A DNA stretch of 64,000 nucleotides from Anarhynchus alexandrinus (lineage: Eukaryota > Chordata > Aves > Charadriiformes > Charadriidae): contig VUYV01000179.1 of NCBI GenBank assembly GCA_008711295.1, positions 1 through 64,000 of the forward strand, in the 5' to 3' direction. Below are positions 50,345-60,990 of this stretch, in pieces. The notes under the pieces were generated by a model. The model was not told the DNA's origin and did not search any database. It saw only the letters and a list, made by a program, of their open reading frames with translations. Positions within the stretch are counted from its first letter, which is position 1. Every line of letters begins with the position of its first letter. The position numbers were made by a program, and so were the translations under genes.

Positions 50345-50400
50345 GCTTTTCCAGATGGGTAAACTAAGGCATATGCACATCATGGATGCAGTTCAACTTC
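50345..50400 (-). repeat. MIR-like / CORE-SINE-type ancient fragment
   Basis: CTTTTCCAGATGGGTAAACTAAGGCATA matches the inverted MIR-type block (TTTTACAGATGGGGAAACTGAGGCA). It is short and diverged, so the family call is tentative. Confidence 0.45.
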
Positions 50401-52230
50401 CAGATTAAGATATTTAAATGTAGGTGTTGAAATGCATATGTCTGCATGTGATCTAAGTGTAAACTCTCATTACAGCCAATATCCATCTAGCCAGTACAGA
50501 CAGTTGAGTCTACGAACTGTTCAGATGATCAAATGGAAGCATCCACATTGTCTAAAATACTTCATCAACTTCTACTGTATTGACTCCACCAACTGTAAGA
50601 GTTTAGGTACATAGTTCACACACAGGCACCTACAAGTAGACACCTACATTTAGAAACTCACCTGTGAGTTGAATCCCACCAAATTAGCATGTCTCACAGA
50701 GCATGTATACATGACATGGGGCAGAGCTGTGCAGAAATGCCAACACTAACATAGCTACACTAATTCTACTATTCAGCCCAGTTAATTCATCATGCTAGGT
50801 AGACTTCTTCAGTGCTACAGCTGGAAAATCTCTTTCTTCGAGGAATATCCAACTCAAAAAATCATCTCCTTGATTTTAAGACATGTTAAATATAATTGGC
50901 ATAAAAAGTTTTGAAATGCATGCCTATTGTTTTGCATGTGTGCAACAAGGTGGCTGACTTTCCCCAAGGATACTTAGATCAGGAAGAGGACTGAAACAGA
51001 ACTAGGCATAATATGTTATTCAAGAAGGTTAGTTAAAACAGTGAACCTGCTTTGACATTCCCGAGCCATTTTATTCAATCCCCACATTAATACATAGAAG
51101 ACAAGCAAAATGCTATGTTTGAAATGAAAAAGTCAGGGAAGGGTTAGTTTTTTTCTGTAGTCTGCAGAATGTTGTCTGAATGCCGTAGGCAAATCTCTAT
51201 GCATGTTAGTGAGGTCCTTATATGATCTCTGTGACTTCTCTAAGATTAATCTCATCCACAGTTATATACCTTCAAAACACTGAACACAAGTATTTTTTAC
51301 ACCTATAGAGATAAATTTGCACTGGTTTTGATTAATTATTTTGAACCCTTTCTACATCTGCCTTAAGACCATGTTAATTGTTCACAGAATGACCCCTTCC
51401 TTGTATTGCTTATAAAAGGAGCCTTGGATGTCACACTCAGATTTATGCATACACAATCAAGACAGACACCTGCTCAGATGCATCCACGCTCATCAACATA
51501 GATATACCTCCTCCTCATATTTTGCACCTTCCTGTAGGCAGAAATCTGGACCAGTGTTAACAAACTGCAGTGATGGGCAATCTCTAGGATGCTCCCCCCT
51601 GAGATGTCCAGCCACCCCATCTTTCTGTGGTCAGGGTACCTCCAATGCACAGCTGAAGCAGTATCTTCCCTGTCTCCGATTACTTGATATCTACTGGTGC
51701 AGTGGCAGCTCTGAGCTTCTCTGTCTTATAGGAACAACAATTACAAGTTGACCTTTGCCGTATTTTCCAGTACTATAATTTATCCCATATATCTTAGGCT
51801 GAACCTAGAAAACCTCAAATAGAGGTCACAAGGCAGATGATGGATTTTCAAAATTGGATATATGCCCCTCAAGTTGTAGACCAGGTCAGAGCCAGTTCTC
51901 TATTGCTAAATTATTAATTCCTTTAAATAATTAGCAGACATGCCACTCAATTATCCTTGATTTTCACATCCCATTTAAAGGTCACTAGGTTTTAGAGTCA
52001 TCCTTAATTTGGCATAAAAATTATCTGTCCTTCCCAGCTCTGCCTTTACATCCCTGCAATCTGAAAAGCACAAAATTATCTTTGACAATGTTAACTCTTT
52101 AGTACAGAGGAAGGTGGCTGTGCGCATTCTTTCTCTGCTTTCACTCATGGCAGAAGACATTGTTCAATTATTTAAATTTAAAGAAAATTGCAATTCCTCA
52201 GCTGTTTTAAATAAACTATGCCTCCACCAC

Positions 52231-52402
52231 CCTCTTCTCTTCTCTTCTCTTCTCTTCTCTTCTCTTCTCTTCTCTTCTCTTCTCTTCTCTTCTCTTCTCT
52301 TCTCTTCTCTTCTCTTCTCTTCTCTTCTCTTCTCTTCTCTTCTCTCCTCTCCTCTCTTCTCCTCTCCTCTCCTCTCCTCTCCTCTCCTCTCTTCTCCTCT
52401 CC
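52231..52402. repeat. (TTCTC)n pentanucleotide microsatellite, polypyrimidine tract
   Basis: About 115 bases of perfect TTCTC units (about 23 copies, 52232-52346) are followed by about 55 bases of variant units rich in CTCCT. The plus strand is pure pyrimidine and the minus strand pure purine. Long mirror-symmetric tracts of this kind can form triplex (H-) DNA and are often unstable in length. The open frames across it on both strands are artefacts of the repeat. Confidence 0.97.
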
Positions 52403-53009
52403 CTGCATATCATATGTCAATATTTATACTTATTGAATGTATCTGGACAAAAGCAACATCAGAAATTGTAACATAGTGGAAAAACCTGCTATTCTGGAAT
52501 CTCTCCTCCTTTATCTTTGTGACAGTTTTTTGACAATAGGAGCTAACCTGATAGTTTTCTTTATGATGTCCTTTGGGTCACAAAGAAATGTGATTTCTCA
52601 CAGAACAACTGAGCTTTCAATATGCAGAATAAAAAGCTGAATAATCTTAGCTATGCTGCATGAGTGATTGTTGTCCTTTCTTCTTTCCTCTAGGTAACCC
52701 CTAATTAAATTGCCTTCAGTAAAAACATATAAAATATAATTAACCTTAGTGACCCTGTTATGCTTAATGTCCCTTAATCCACCTAGTACAAAGTGGAGAG
52801 AAGCACTTCTTTATAATGGTGAAAAATTCTATAACAAAATACAGAGTTATCCAAGTGTTACTGTATCATAGGTAACAATACTGAGCTATTATCAAACTTG
52901 CGGCTGTGGTATAGTGTGCAATGACAACCCTTTGTGCTGTTGGGTTGTTAGTCCGGTCAGTACCACCTTGTGAATTGCTTTTGTAGCTGGATTAGGTTGA
53001 GTTGTAACT

Positions 53010-53135
53010 CTGTCACAGACTGGGTTGGAGATTCTGTGCACATCACTTTTCTTCTGTGTTTGTTACCCTACTTATCAGCTGGGATGATAATTCTCACCTG
53101 CCTTACTGGAGTGCAGTGAAGATTAGGCAGTCATT
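53010..53135 (+). repeat. MIR-like / CORE-SINE-type ancient fragment
   Basis: GTCACAGACTGGG, GTGCACATCACTTTTCTTCTGTG, CTACTTATCAGCTGGGATGATAATTC and GAGTGCAGTGAAGATTA follow the order of a MIR-type SINE (GGGCAAGTCAC, CTCTGTGCCTC, CATCTGTAAAATGGGGATAATAA, GTTGTGAGGATTA). Divergence is high but the collinear order over about 120 bases is good support. Confidence 0.55.
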
Positions 53136-53493
53136 TTATATATAAATTAGCACGTGATTTTCTGAGATTACAGTTCGGTACGAAACAGCTACATGCCAAT
53201 AGTTTGGCATGTCTAGAAATGGATCATACCAGTCCTTATCACTGCCGTTCACAAGAAGACAATGACTTATTTGCAGAGTAATACCATGCTAAATAAAGCT
53301 GTTGTTGTCTATTAGAAGGAAAGAAGAAGAAATTAATTTGGAAATTGTTCGTCTATGTTTATAAGATGAAGTAGCAAGTATTACCATATTTCCATCTTCC
53401 ATTTGACACCTTTCCTAAAAGAAGGAAGTAAACCCTCCATCCTCAGTCTTAGAAAGCCCATTGACTTAATACAGAGGTGTTGCTACAGGACCT

Positions 53494-54291
53494 TGTCGTT
53501 GTTTGGGCTGGACTGGCCACTGAATCACTGAATGAACGACAGATGGTCTGTTTGAACCTCTCTCCTTTCAGAGAAGGGAGACAATCTCCTTTCAGGGGAC
53601 AAGAGAGAGAATGAGAGGAAGAGAGAACTTATGTGTTGAAAAGAAACTAAACTACTTTAATGAAATATTAATAATAAAATAACAAAAAGAAAATATAAAA
53701 ATATTAATAAGAAAATAATGACTTCTATACAATGTATAAAAAACCCTATCAAGCTCCCAGGATGATGATCATATCACTGGCAGGCACTGGGAGAGTCACA
53801 GAATGGAGTCAGTGACAGACAGAACTGAACTCAGGAAATTGATTCAGGAACGCATGGATGGGGATCAAAGGCAGATGAACAGACAGCGTCATCTTCAGAC
53901 ATCAGCCATTGAAGAAAGAGAGCTGACCCTTTGACCCCTCAGCTTTTATACTGAGCATGAGGCAGATGGGATGAATACCCTGTTGGTCAGTTTGGGGTCA
54001 CCTGTCCTGTCCGCTCCTCCCCGCAGATGCGACCCCTCTACGCTTTTCCACTTCCGACTGTCCAATGGAGCAAGGAACAAAGTTATCTGCCCTTGGTTGA
54101 TACAGCAGTAAGTATAAGCAAGAGCCTCTCTGCATACCATGCCTGCGCATCAGCTATAAGCATAGATTTTATCACTCTGAGCGCAAACAGTTTCTGCACA
54201 ATATGCTGTTTATTTCAGTAGTTAGAAGAGGCCCAGCTAAAAAGTAGAGTTACTGAACAAAACTGGTCTTGTTTTACCTCAAACCAGGACA
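53494..54291 (-). mobile_element. Near-complete solitary LTR of an avian endogenous retrovirus-type element
   Basis: Read on the minus strand the element begins TGTCCTGGTTTGAGG at 54291 and ends CCCAAACAACGACA at 53494, so its ends form an imperfect inverted repeat bounded by TG...CA. Length is about 800 bases. It holds a TATA box (53943-53950) and an ATTAAA polyadenylation-type signal about 290 bases further on (53656-53661). No primer-binding site, polypurine tract or viral genes lie next to it, so it is a solo LTR or LTR remnant. The flanks do not show a clear target-site duplication (GACCT on one side, AGTTG or GACTA on the other). It is the best full copy of the family seen at 25043. Confidence 0.85.
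53943..53950 (-). promoter_or_regulatory. LTR TATA box
   Basis: TATAAAAG on the minus strand, 341 bases from the LTR start, in the same context as the box at 25397. The U3 of this LTR could in principle promote transcription toward lower coordinates. Activity cannot be judged from sequence. Confidence 0.65.
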
Positions 54292-54411
54292 AGTTGACAC
54301 TGTCTGAAAAATACGCCGTTAATTTCAGAGTTCAGTTAGTTAGAAGAGGCTTAACTGAAAAGTAAGATTACTGAAAAGAAAATTGGTTCTGTTTAACCTC
54401 AAACCAGGACA
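54292..54411 (-). mobile_element. Second, partial LTR copy (first 120 bases) abutting the solo LTR
   Basis: Reading from 54411 the sequence again begins TGTCCTGGTTTGAGG and continues for about 120 bases through the LTR 5' region before the next LTR starts at 54291. It shares the block CTGAACTCT(TT)GAAATTAAC with the copy at 25043, which the adjacent LTR lacks. It is therefore a separate insertion or a different source copy and not a slippage duplicate of its neighbour. Confidence 0.8.
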
Positions 54412-55570
54412 GACTAGGAAAAACAGCTGAAGAAGCTTGTCCTTTAGGGTTGGTGTTTTTATCATGGGTTTTTTTATGTTATCATTACATCAAAATATTT
54501 CTTAATATTCTGAATTTATTCACATCTGCAGACAACAGTTGTGAGAGTGCACTCTGTATTTACACAACATTTACTGTGTGAATTTCCATAGGACTCAAGT
54601 TCAATCAAATACCCAAACCCAAGTAACACTAAATGAAGATGGTTGCAAAGAGCCACAGGTTATTTTAGACACATAAGGAGATCATAATGTCAACACTGGG
54701 TACCATAAAAGTCTCTGGTCCTACTGTAACCGAAGCCTAATTGCTATTATGGTAAACTTTCATACATTAAAGCAAAGAAAAGCTTTCCCAAACTCTTTTG
54801 ATCACCACATTGTCATTAGCTCACCACTGAGTTATCTTTGCAGTTCGCTTTTAATCTTGAATTAGTAAAATTCATTCATTTACTTAGCTGCTCTTTCATA
54901 TCTGTTCACTTTTTCAGTTGTCTTTTCTATTGCCATTGAAAAGACAAAAAGAGAAAATCACATCTAAAGGACAATTCAATGCTTACCCGGACTGTGGACA
55001 CCTTCTTTAATGCTATCAAGGGTACCCCAAAATAATTAGATTCTTCGGTTGCTGGGAAGGATGAGGGAAAGAGAAACTAAAGGTGAGTAACTCTTAAGAT
55101 TTATTCATTCTTATATAAATCAAGAAGAAATAATTTCCAGCTGAGTGTTTCCAAAATTATTTATTTTTCACCCCCTACCTGAAAAGATATACAAGGAATT
55201 CAAGGAACTGCTGTGCCCATACAACTTAGGTAATTATCATTCAGAAACATAAAGTCCATAGTTACAATTAAATCCTCACTCTGCCAGGCACTGAGTAAAT
55301 AAGGAGATGTAGAAGGCACATTACAGAAAATACAGATGAAAGAATGAAAGAAGGAACAGATACAATCTCTGTGCCTCCTTTATATGGCTAAGCCAAAAAG
55401 CTCAGTGTATTCTCTGATGCAGCTCCATGTCTTGATGTTTATTCTCTATGGGATATATGCAGGGGTCTACATTGTCCTATAGGAAGTCCAAGCTAAACAT
55501 CTTTCAGATCCTATCTATCCTTTCAACAGACAGTGAGAGCCCTTCTAGGAAGGATATGGTGGTCCACTGG

Positions 55571-55646
55571 AAAAAAAAAAAAAAACACCACTACAATCAA
55601 ACAAAAAATACAACAACAAAACCCCAAACAACAATAAAACACAACA
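55571..55646. repeat. A-rich / (CAA)n low-complexity tract
   Basis: Fifteen A residues are followed by CAACAACAAA and AACAATAAAA type sequence. It is probably slippage-prone, and no retroposon body was recognised upstream. Confidence 0.8.
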
Positions 55647-56320
55647 GCACATTGCTGCTTGGTTGCAAGACCTGAGTTTTCTGCGTTTCAGAACTGCGCA
55701 CGTTTGTGAAGTTTGAACTTGATCCTGAGCTCCTGGCCTTCCTCAGAACACAGTACAGATACAGAAGTAAAGAAACTCATTTGATGTCTCATGGAGACCA
55801 AAGGCAGCAGCAACATATGGGCCATGCTTCCAAATTCCCTCTCCTTGTTTCATCTATTGGCAAATGCTGCCTATCTAATATCTCTATCTGTAATTTTTAT
55901 ATTTCATTACCCAAAGTGAAATCACAGCTGGGACTCTTGGAAAAAAAAATGAGAACAAGTCTGCCAAACATGTGTGTTTTCAATCCAGCCTAGAAGAAAG
56001 GAATCACTGTGATAGCTAAAGCCAGCAAATATCTGTACACAGCACTGCTTTCATCATGCTCTCTCTGTCAGAATTTCTTTTGATTTCTTTTCATATTCTG
56101 CTGTGAATAAAGGCTATGCATTGACTATTAAATGTACTGGGCTTGATTTTGAGACTCTTTTCTTGAGCTAGATGAGAATGGACTTCACTGAAGTTGGTAG
56201 ACATAATATAGTAATTTAATACAAGAATCACATCACGGTCTTTTCTACACATGTAGTACTAAACACTTAAATATCAGTAAGGGGGTTTTATTTTGTTTTC
56301 TTTTCTTTTAAAAGAAACCT

Positions 56321-56360
56321 ATATAATAATAAATAATAAAATAATAATAAATAATAAAAA
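56321..56360. repeat. (AAT)n / (AAATAAT)n microsatellite
   Basis: ATAATAATAAATAATAAA units repeat over about 40 bases with imperfect phasing. Confidence 0.85.
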
Positions 56361-57347
56361 CTGAAAAACTTTGAAACACAAATGTAAATCCAACAAAATA
56401 CATACTGATAAACTCAAAAGGAAAAATAAAACTTATGGAGGGGTGAGGAAGCAAGAATTGCTCTTTCAAAGAAAAAGTATAGTGTAGTACTGTATATTAA
56501 CTCTGTTTTGCAGTGTAGTCCAGTATTATAACCCCCTAATTATCTGGAAGAAGGGATTCACTGATACAATCTTTTTATAACATCAAGTCCTAGAACAGTA
56601 TGAACTCATACGGCAGGATGTTTTCTCAGCTTTCTGATTATTCTGTTTTATGAACCACCTTTATTTGAAAGATGATTTCTGCACTCAGTTTGACTGAGGC
56701 TTAGGCTCTGGAGAATTTCCATTATTTTGAGCATCCTTGGATTTGTTGAGTAGACAGCCTTGCAGAGGGTAGGATTTTGGCTTCTTTTTTAATGCAGGGA
56801 CTAGTAAGGTGAAGCCCCCACTTCTGTATAGACTTTGGCTGCATCCACTACTGATTACTCTTATTATTTATGACTTACACAATGTGACTTAGCAGGTTTA
56901 GCCTCATTATGTTTAGCACAGCACACACGGGGAGAATAAAATGACAATCTGTTCTTCGAGTCACAGTTCCTGCAAAGACATATCAGTCCCAAAGGCAGGC
57001 TTCCTTGAGACGTCCTCACCCTCAGAAGGAGTGAAGCAGTGTCAGTAATTTCTCTTAACTGATGGGGGATTAGTTTAGTAAACGTTTATTTTGTCTGTCC
57101 CTCAAATATTACAATTTTCCCCTTTGGCTTACCTTAAGGAAAACATGCCATTTTCATCAATAAAATGGATCTCACAGTCTTCTGACATGAATGAGCTCAA
57201 TCACATATGCATCATGTGTTCTGCTAATTACTTCTGTCCGTGCAGCAAAATCTTCTGTTCAAGCACGGCCTTTTACAATGCACATGGCTAGTAGAAAGGG
57301 TTCTCTGTTAAAATTGGACCTACTCAGCAGCATAGGTAACATAATCT

Positions 57348-57387
57348 AAATAATAATAATAATAGTAGTAGTAGTAGTAGTAGTAGT
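57348..57387. repeat. Compound (TAA)n(TAG)n microsatellite
   Basis: Five TAA units change into about eight TAG units, then end in TTGTTTT. This is a compound microsatellite, probably polymorphic. Confidence 0.9.
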
Positions 57388-58961
57388 TGTTTTATAGGTT
57401 TACAACAAACCAGAAGGTGACAGAAAGTGAGGACCTGAGAACCCACTAAATACATAATCAAAATCAGTAGCAATTCCAGGGGACTTCTGTGGTTTTCAGA
57501 TCAAGCTGTAAGTACAGGCCCTATATTTAATTTTCAGCAATCTCTGACACAGAAGATGTAAAATTGAGGGATTAGGTCCTCTGGTGCTGGATATGTAGAT
57601 TCAGTTTTCCCCAAATTAAAGCAGGCTGCCAATAAGTACTAATTAAAAAAAATGTTCAGGCATGACTTCAAACTAGTTTCAATTAAAAGTTTAATTTAAA
57701 AATATTTATGTTTCTTGAAGTAATAGCTTCTTTTCAAATTATGAGAAACATTTAATTTAAAACTTCCTTGTGACATACAGCTTTATTTTCTTTGTTTCAT
57801 TTCTATTTTCTAACTACAGCAATATATGATCAGTGAAAATGAGCAGACACTCCAGTCACATCAATAAAAACGCTGGCAAGTAAAAGAAGTCAGCCTGCTA
57901 ATTGCAAATGATAGCAAGTCAAAAAAGCCCTTTAACTTTTCTGTTCAGGCTTGAAACATTACAGTTTGTCTGTTGTTCTGAGGGTTTTTTCTCCTGATTT
58001 TCCTCTTTCCACCTGCTCTAAAATTTAACAAACCAAAATAAGGATGCTCTTTTGGGATGAGTATTTACTACCATGTGAAAATCAAGCTTCAGTGTATCAC
58101 AAGTGTGGCATCATTTATTCAAAAATGCTTTGAAAAATTGCATTCTCCAGATTTTCTGCATAAATAAGAGGGATCTGCTTGTTTTATAACTGAACTGAGT
58201 CCTATGAAGCACAAGCCATGCTCCCAAACTATCAATTCAAGGGATTCATTTAGAGCCAAGAAGCTTTAAAGCTGTCTTGTTGACAGGAAGCATATTTTAT
58301 AGTCTTTCACTTCTTCCATTGTGTAGGAAGCAATTCTACACTGGTAGTTTAACCTTCATCTACAAAGAGCAATTGTTCTTCCTATGAAGCCTATACTGTT
58401 TTCACTTCAGGAATACACCGAAGAAATTATTAATGGCCGAAGTTACAAAAAGAACAGTATTCTTATAGCAAACAGTCAGTTAAATGCAGATAAATATTTT
58501 TTTAAAAGCATAAAATCGCTAACATCTGGCAGGTTTTTATGATTTTGTTTTTTGTTGTTTTATTATTCTGCTCCCTGCTTCTCTTTTCTGACATCCAAAT
58601 ATTTGGTAAATCTCTTCAGATCTAACTGGCCAGACCTAGATGACAACATTCAACTGAAAAACATACATCAAATCTGTGTTTGTTGAAGTATTTCTGAAAG
58701 ACAATCACTAATATTGTATTTCAAGACCTGCTTATTAGCGGTAGGAGGTGGTAGTAGCAGTAGGAATAAATATCAAGTTCTACAAGATTAATTGGGTCAT
58801 TCATTAAGAAATTGCAAAACCAATATAGAAACAGTGTTGGGAAATGTTCCAAACACCAGGCTTCTTTATTCCAGTAGAATATATTTCTCAAGGAGACTTC
58901 ACATGAAATTATATTTTCTCTGCCTCTTCTGTCCTGAACCAGGATGTCTTTCCAGGGCTCA

Positions 58962-59064
58962 GCCAGTTCGTGGCAATTAGGTCACTATTTTGGCAACTCT
59001 NTTTGCCAGTTCCAGTTCCAGAATTGCCAGTTCATGGCAATTAGGTCACTATTTTGGCAACTCT
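58962..59064 (+). repeat. Direct duplication around an N (probable assembly join)
   Basis: A 39-base block at 58962-59000 recurs at 59026-59064 with a single G/A difference. Between them lie an N (59001) and a short degenerate CCAGTTCCAGTTCCAG stretch. As at 33.7 kb, the first copy ends exactly at the N, which points to unmerged overlapping reads or contig ends. Confidence 0.85.
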
Positions 59065-60734
59065 GTTGCTTCGAATCCTTTTGTCACCCAGAGTCTTGGT
59101 CCACATGTCCTAGGCAGGTTCCCCCGTCATTGAGCTGGTGTGCAAAATGCAGACAGTGCTTTTACCATGTCCTCCTCCAGCCACTTTCTAGGCACACCCA
59201 TTGTCTCACTCCAAAAAAAGGATGAGTTAGGTGTCTAATAGAGATGAGAGTTTAAGCCTGTGACTTCTATTTTCCAACAAGCATCTTACTCCTGGTTGCA
59301 AGTCAGCAAACAATGCAGTGATAGAAACAAGATTTCAAACAGACTCTCCTCCTGAACAATTGCCATAGGGTACCTTTGGCAGCCTTCTGCTCTGTGTGTA
59401 CATGCTCTAAACTCTCCTGAAAGCCTTAACTCTCCTCAAGCAATGTGCAGTTAACCTACGCACTAACTCAGCAGTATAAATTACAGTTCCAGAGCTGAAC
59501 TACAACTGTGCATGTGTCCGTACCTTAGCAACTTTGTGAAGGTGGACCGACTTGCTTAGGATAAAATTGTGCTAAGAAACATCAAATTCTGAGATCTGCC
59601 CGGAAGTTGAGGCAGAAAGCATGAGAGAAATATCCACAGAATCTTAAACTGAAATAAATGGGCAACCATAGGGAGGTATTTAATTTAGGCTGCAAAGCAT
59701 TTATACTTGGCAATTAAGCACACAGAGGGAAAGATTCAGCTTAATTTAGATCCAACTGCATCCTCTTGGGAACCTGACTGATACTAAAAAACGTGCTTTT
59801 GTGTGTCCGGTCACACTTATAAGAAAGGGGCTAATATTCTCTGGCCCATTTATATCTCAGCCATTGAGCTTTCCTGCATAGTTATTGACATCATTGGAAG
59901 TGCATGGGTTTTGGTCGAGCTCTGGCCCTGTGCAGCCTGATTGTATTTCTGCTTGTGCTATGTGTAATTGTACAAGCAAGCAATGCAGTCCAAGAGCGTT
60001 TATAGAGCGAACGTTACTGTTGAGGATCCAGGGAAGCATTTCAGGAATGTCCTTTGGAATAACTGTAATCTGATGCCATGAACAAAATGCCCACTATTGG
60101 ATGGACCGTGTCAGGCACACTTTTGGAGCACCTCTTTGGTTTATTTTTGTCTGATAGAAAGCTTGTCTGACCTGCACTCTGGCAATCCAACATGGGATTA
60201 AGAAGGAACGATTGAGGGAGTTAGTTCAGAAGCTCAATCCTGATTCAAACTAAAATCGTGACAGACAACAACTACTGCATGACTGATGTTTCTTGTATCA
60301 TGTGCTATAAACAAGGAAATATAAATTGAGGTGCAGTAAGGAATTGTCCTTTCCAGAGCATAGCAGATGTCAGCGACTGCCCCACAGCTGGGTTTGGGTC
60401 TTAGCCAAAAGGTAGATGGAAGTAGCTGTACCCTCAGCATCCCAGACAGTTTGAAGACCTGGGCCAGGGGCTGGAAGGACTATAGCTCAGGCTTGGTGAT
60501 ATCAAGTAAGTGAATTACAAGGCAAGTTTGGATACAACCATAAACCAAATATCCAAAGCATATGTAACATAGGTAAGGGGAATCCAGTCTTAGAATCCAC
60601 CCATAACTGAAAAACTTTACTTGCTAGAAAGACGTGATTACCAGGCAGCTCATCACCCTTTATGTCTGAGGACTTGGAAATAAACATCTGAGTCAGAGAG
60701 ATTTGTTCTCCCTGCTTCTTGCTCCATCTGCTAC

Positions 60735-60990
60735 TTCACATGGGAGTTCCTGGGCCATTAAGTCCAATCCCTTGTTGTAGTATCCCACCATGAAATCCAT
60801 TCAGAAATTTATTGAGGTCTGTTTAAAAAAGAATTAAGTGGTACTCCCACCCTCTCCAGTTCATATGGGAACACTCTCCAGGAACCTCAATGTCCTGGTA
60901 GTCAGGAACCTTTTTACAAGACCCAGACTAAATATATTCTAGCTCAATTAATTTCTCTCAAGATAAACTACTTTCTGCCAATCTCTTGAA
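60735..60990 (-). mobile_element. Ancient CR1-like LINE 3' fragment, minus strand
   Basis: Plus-strand blocks CATTAAGTCCAATCCC, CTCCCACCCTCTCCAG, ACACTCTCCAGGAACCTCA, GTAGTCAGGAACCTTTTTAC and CCCAGACTAAATATATTCT follow the order of the reverse complement of an old CR1 3' region (CATCAAGTCCAATCCCC, GATTCCACAACCTCCC, CTATTCCAGTGCCTCA, TAGTTAGGAAGTTTTTCC, CTAACCTAAATCT). Reading frame and 3' tail are lost. It resembles the age class of the element at 42740. Confidence 0.6.

Larger units (their letters stand above)
43901..52230. other. Unique non-coding stretch
   Basis: No exon or RNA gene is supported. Blocks at 44730-45010 and 45420-45690 look like possible conserved regulatory DNA. Fragments of ancient dispersed repeats are listed at 46350 and 50345. 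A C10 run lies at 50078-50087. The minus-strand open frame at 43671-44132 (153 codons) overlaps the end of the ancient LINE on the opposite strand and is not regarded as a gene. Confidence 0.55.

Noticed and set aside
52114..52476. Open frames of 65-120 codons on both strands across the TTCTC tract
   Set aside because: They encode only the repeat in all phases (LLFSS or REEKR runs). This is a microsatellite artefact.
53595..53640. Purine-rich GAGAGAGAATGAGAGGAAGAG stretch as a separate microsatellite
   Set aside because: It lies inside the LTR and is part of its sequence.
53489..54416. Target-site duplication for the LTR pair
   Set aside because: The flanking five bases (GACCT and GACTA) agree only in GAC plus chance. 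This is too weak to claim.
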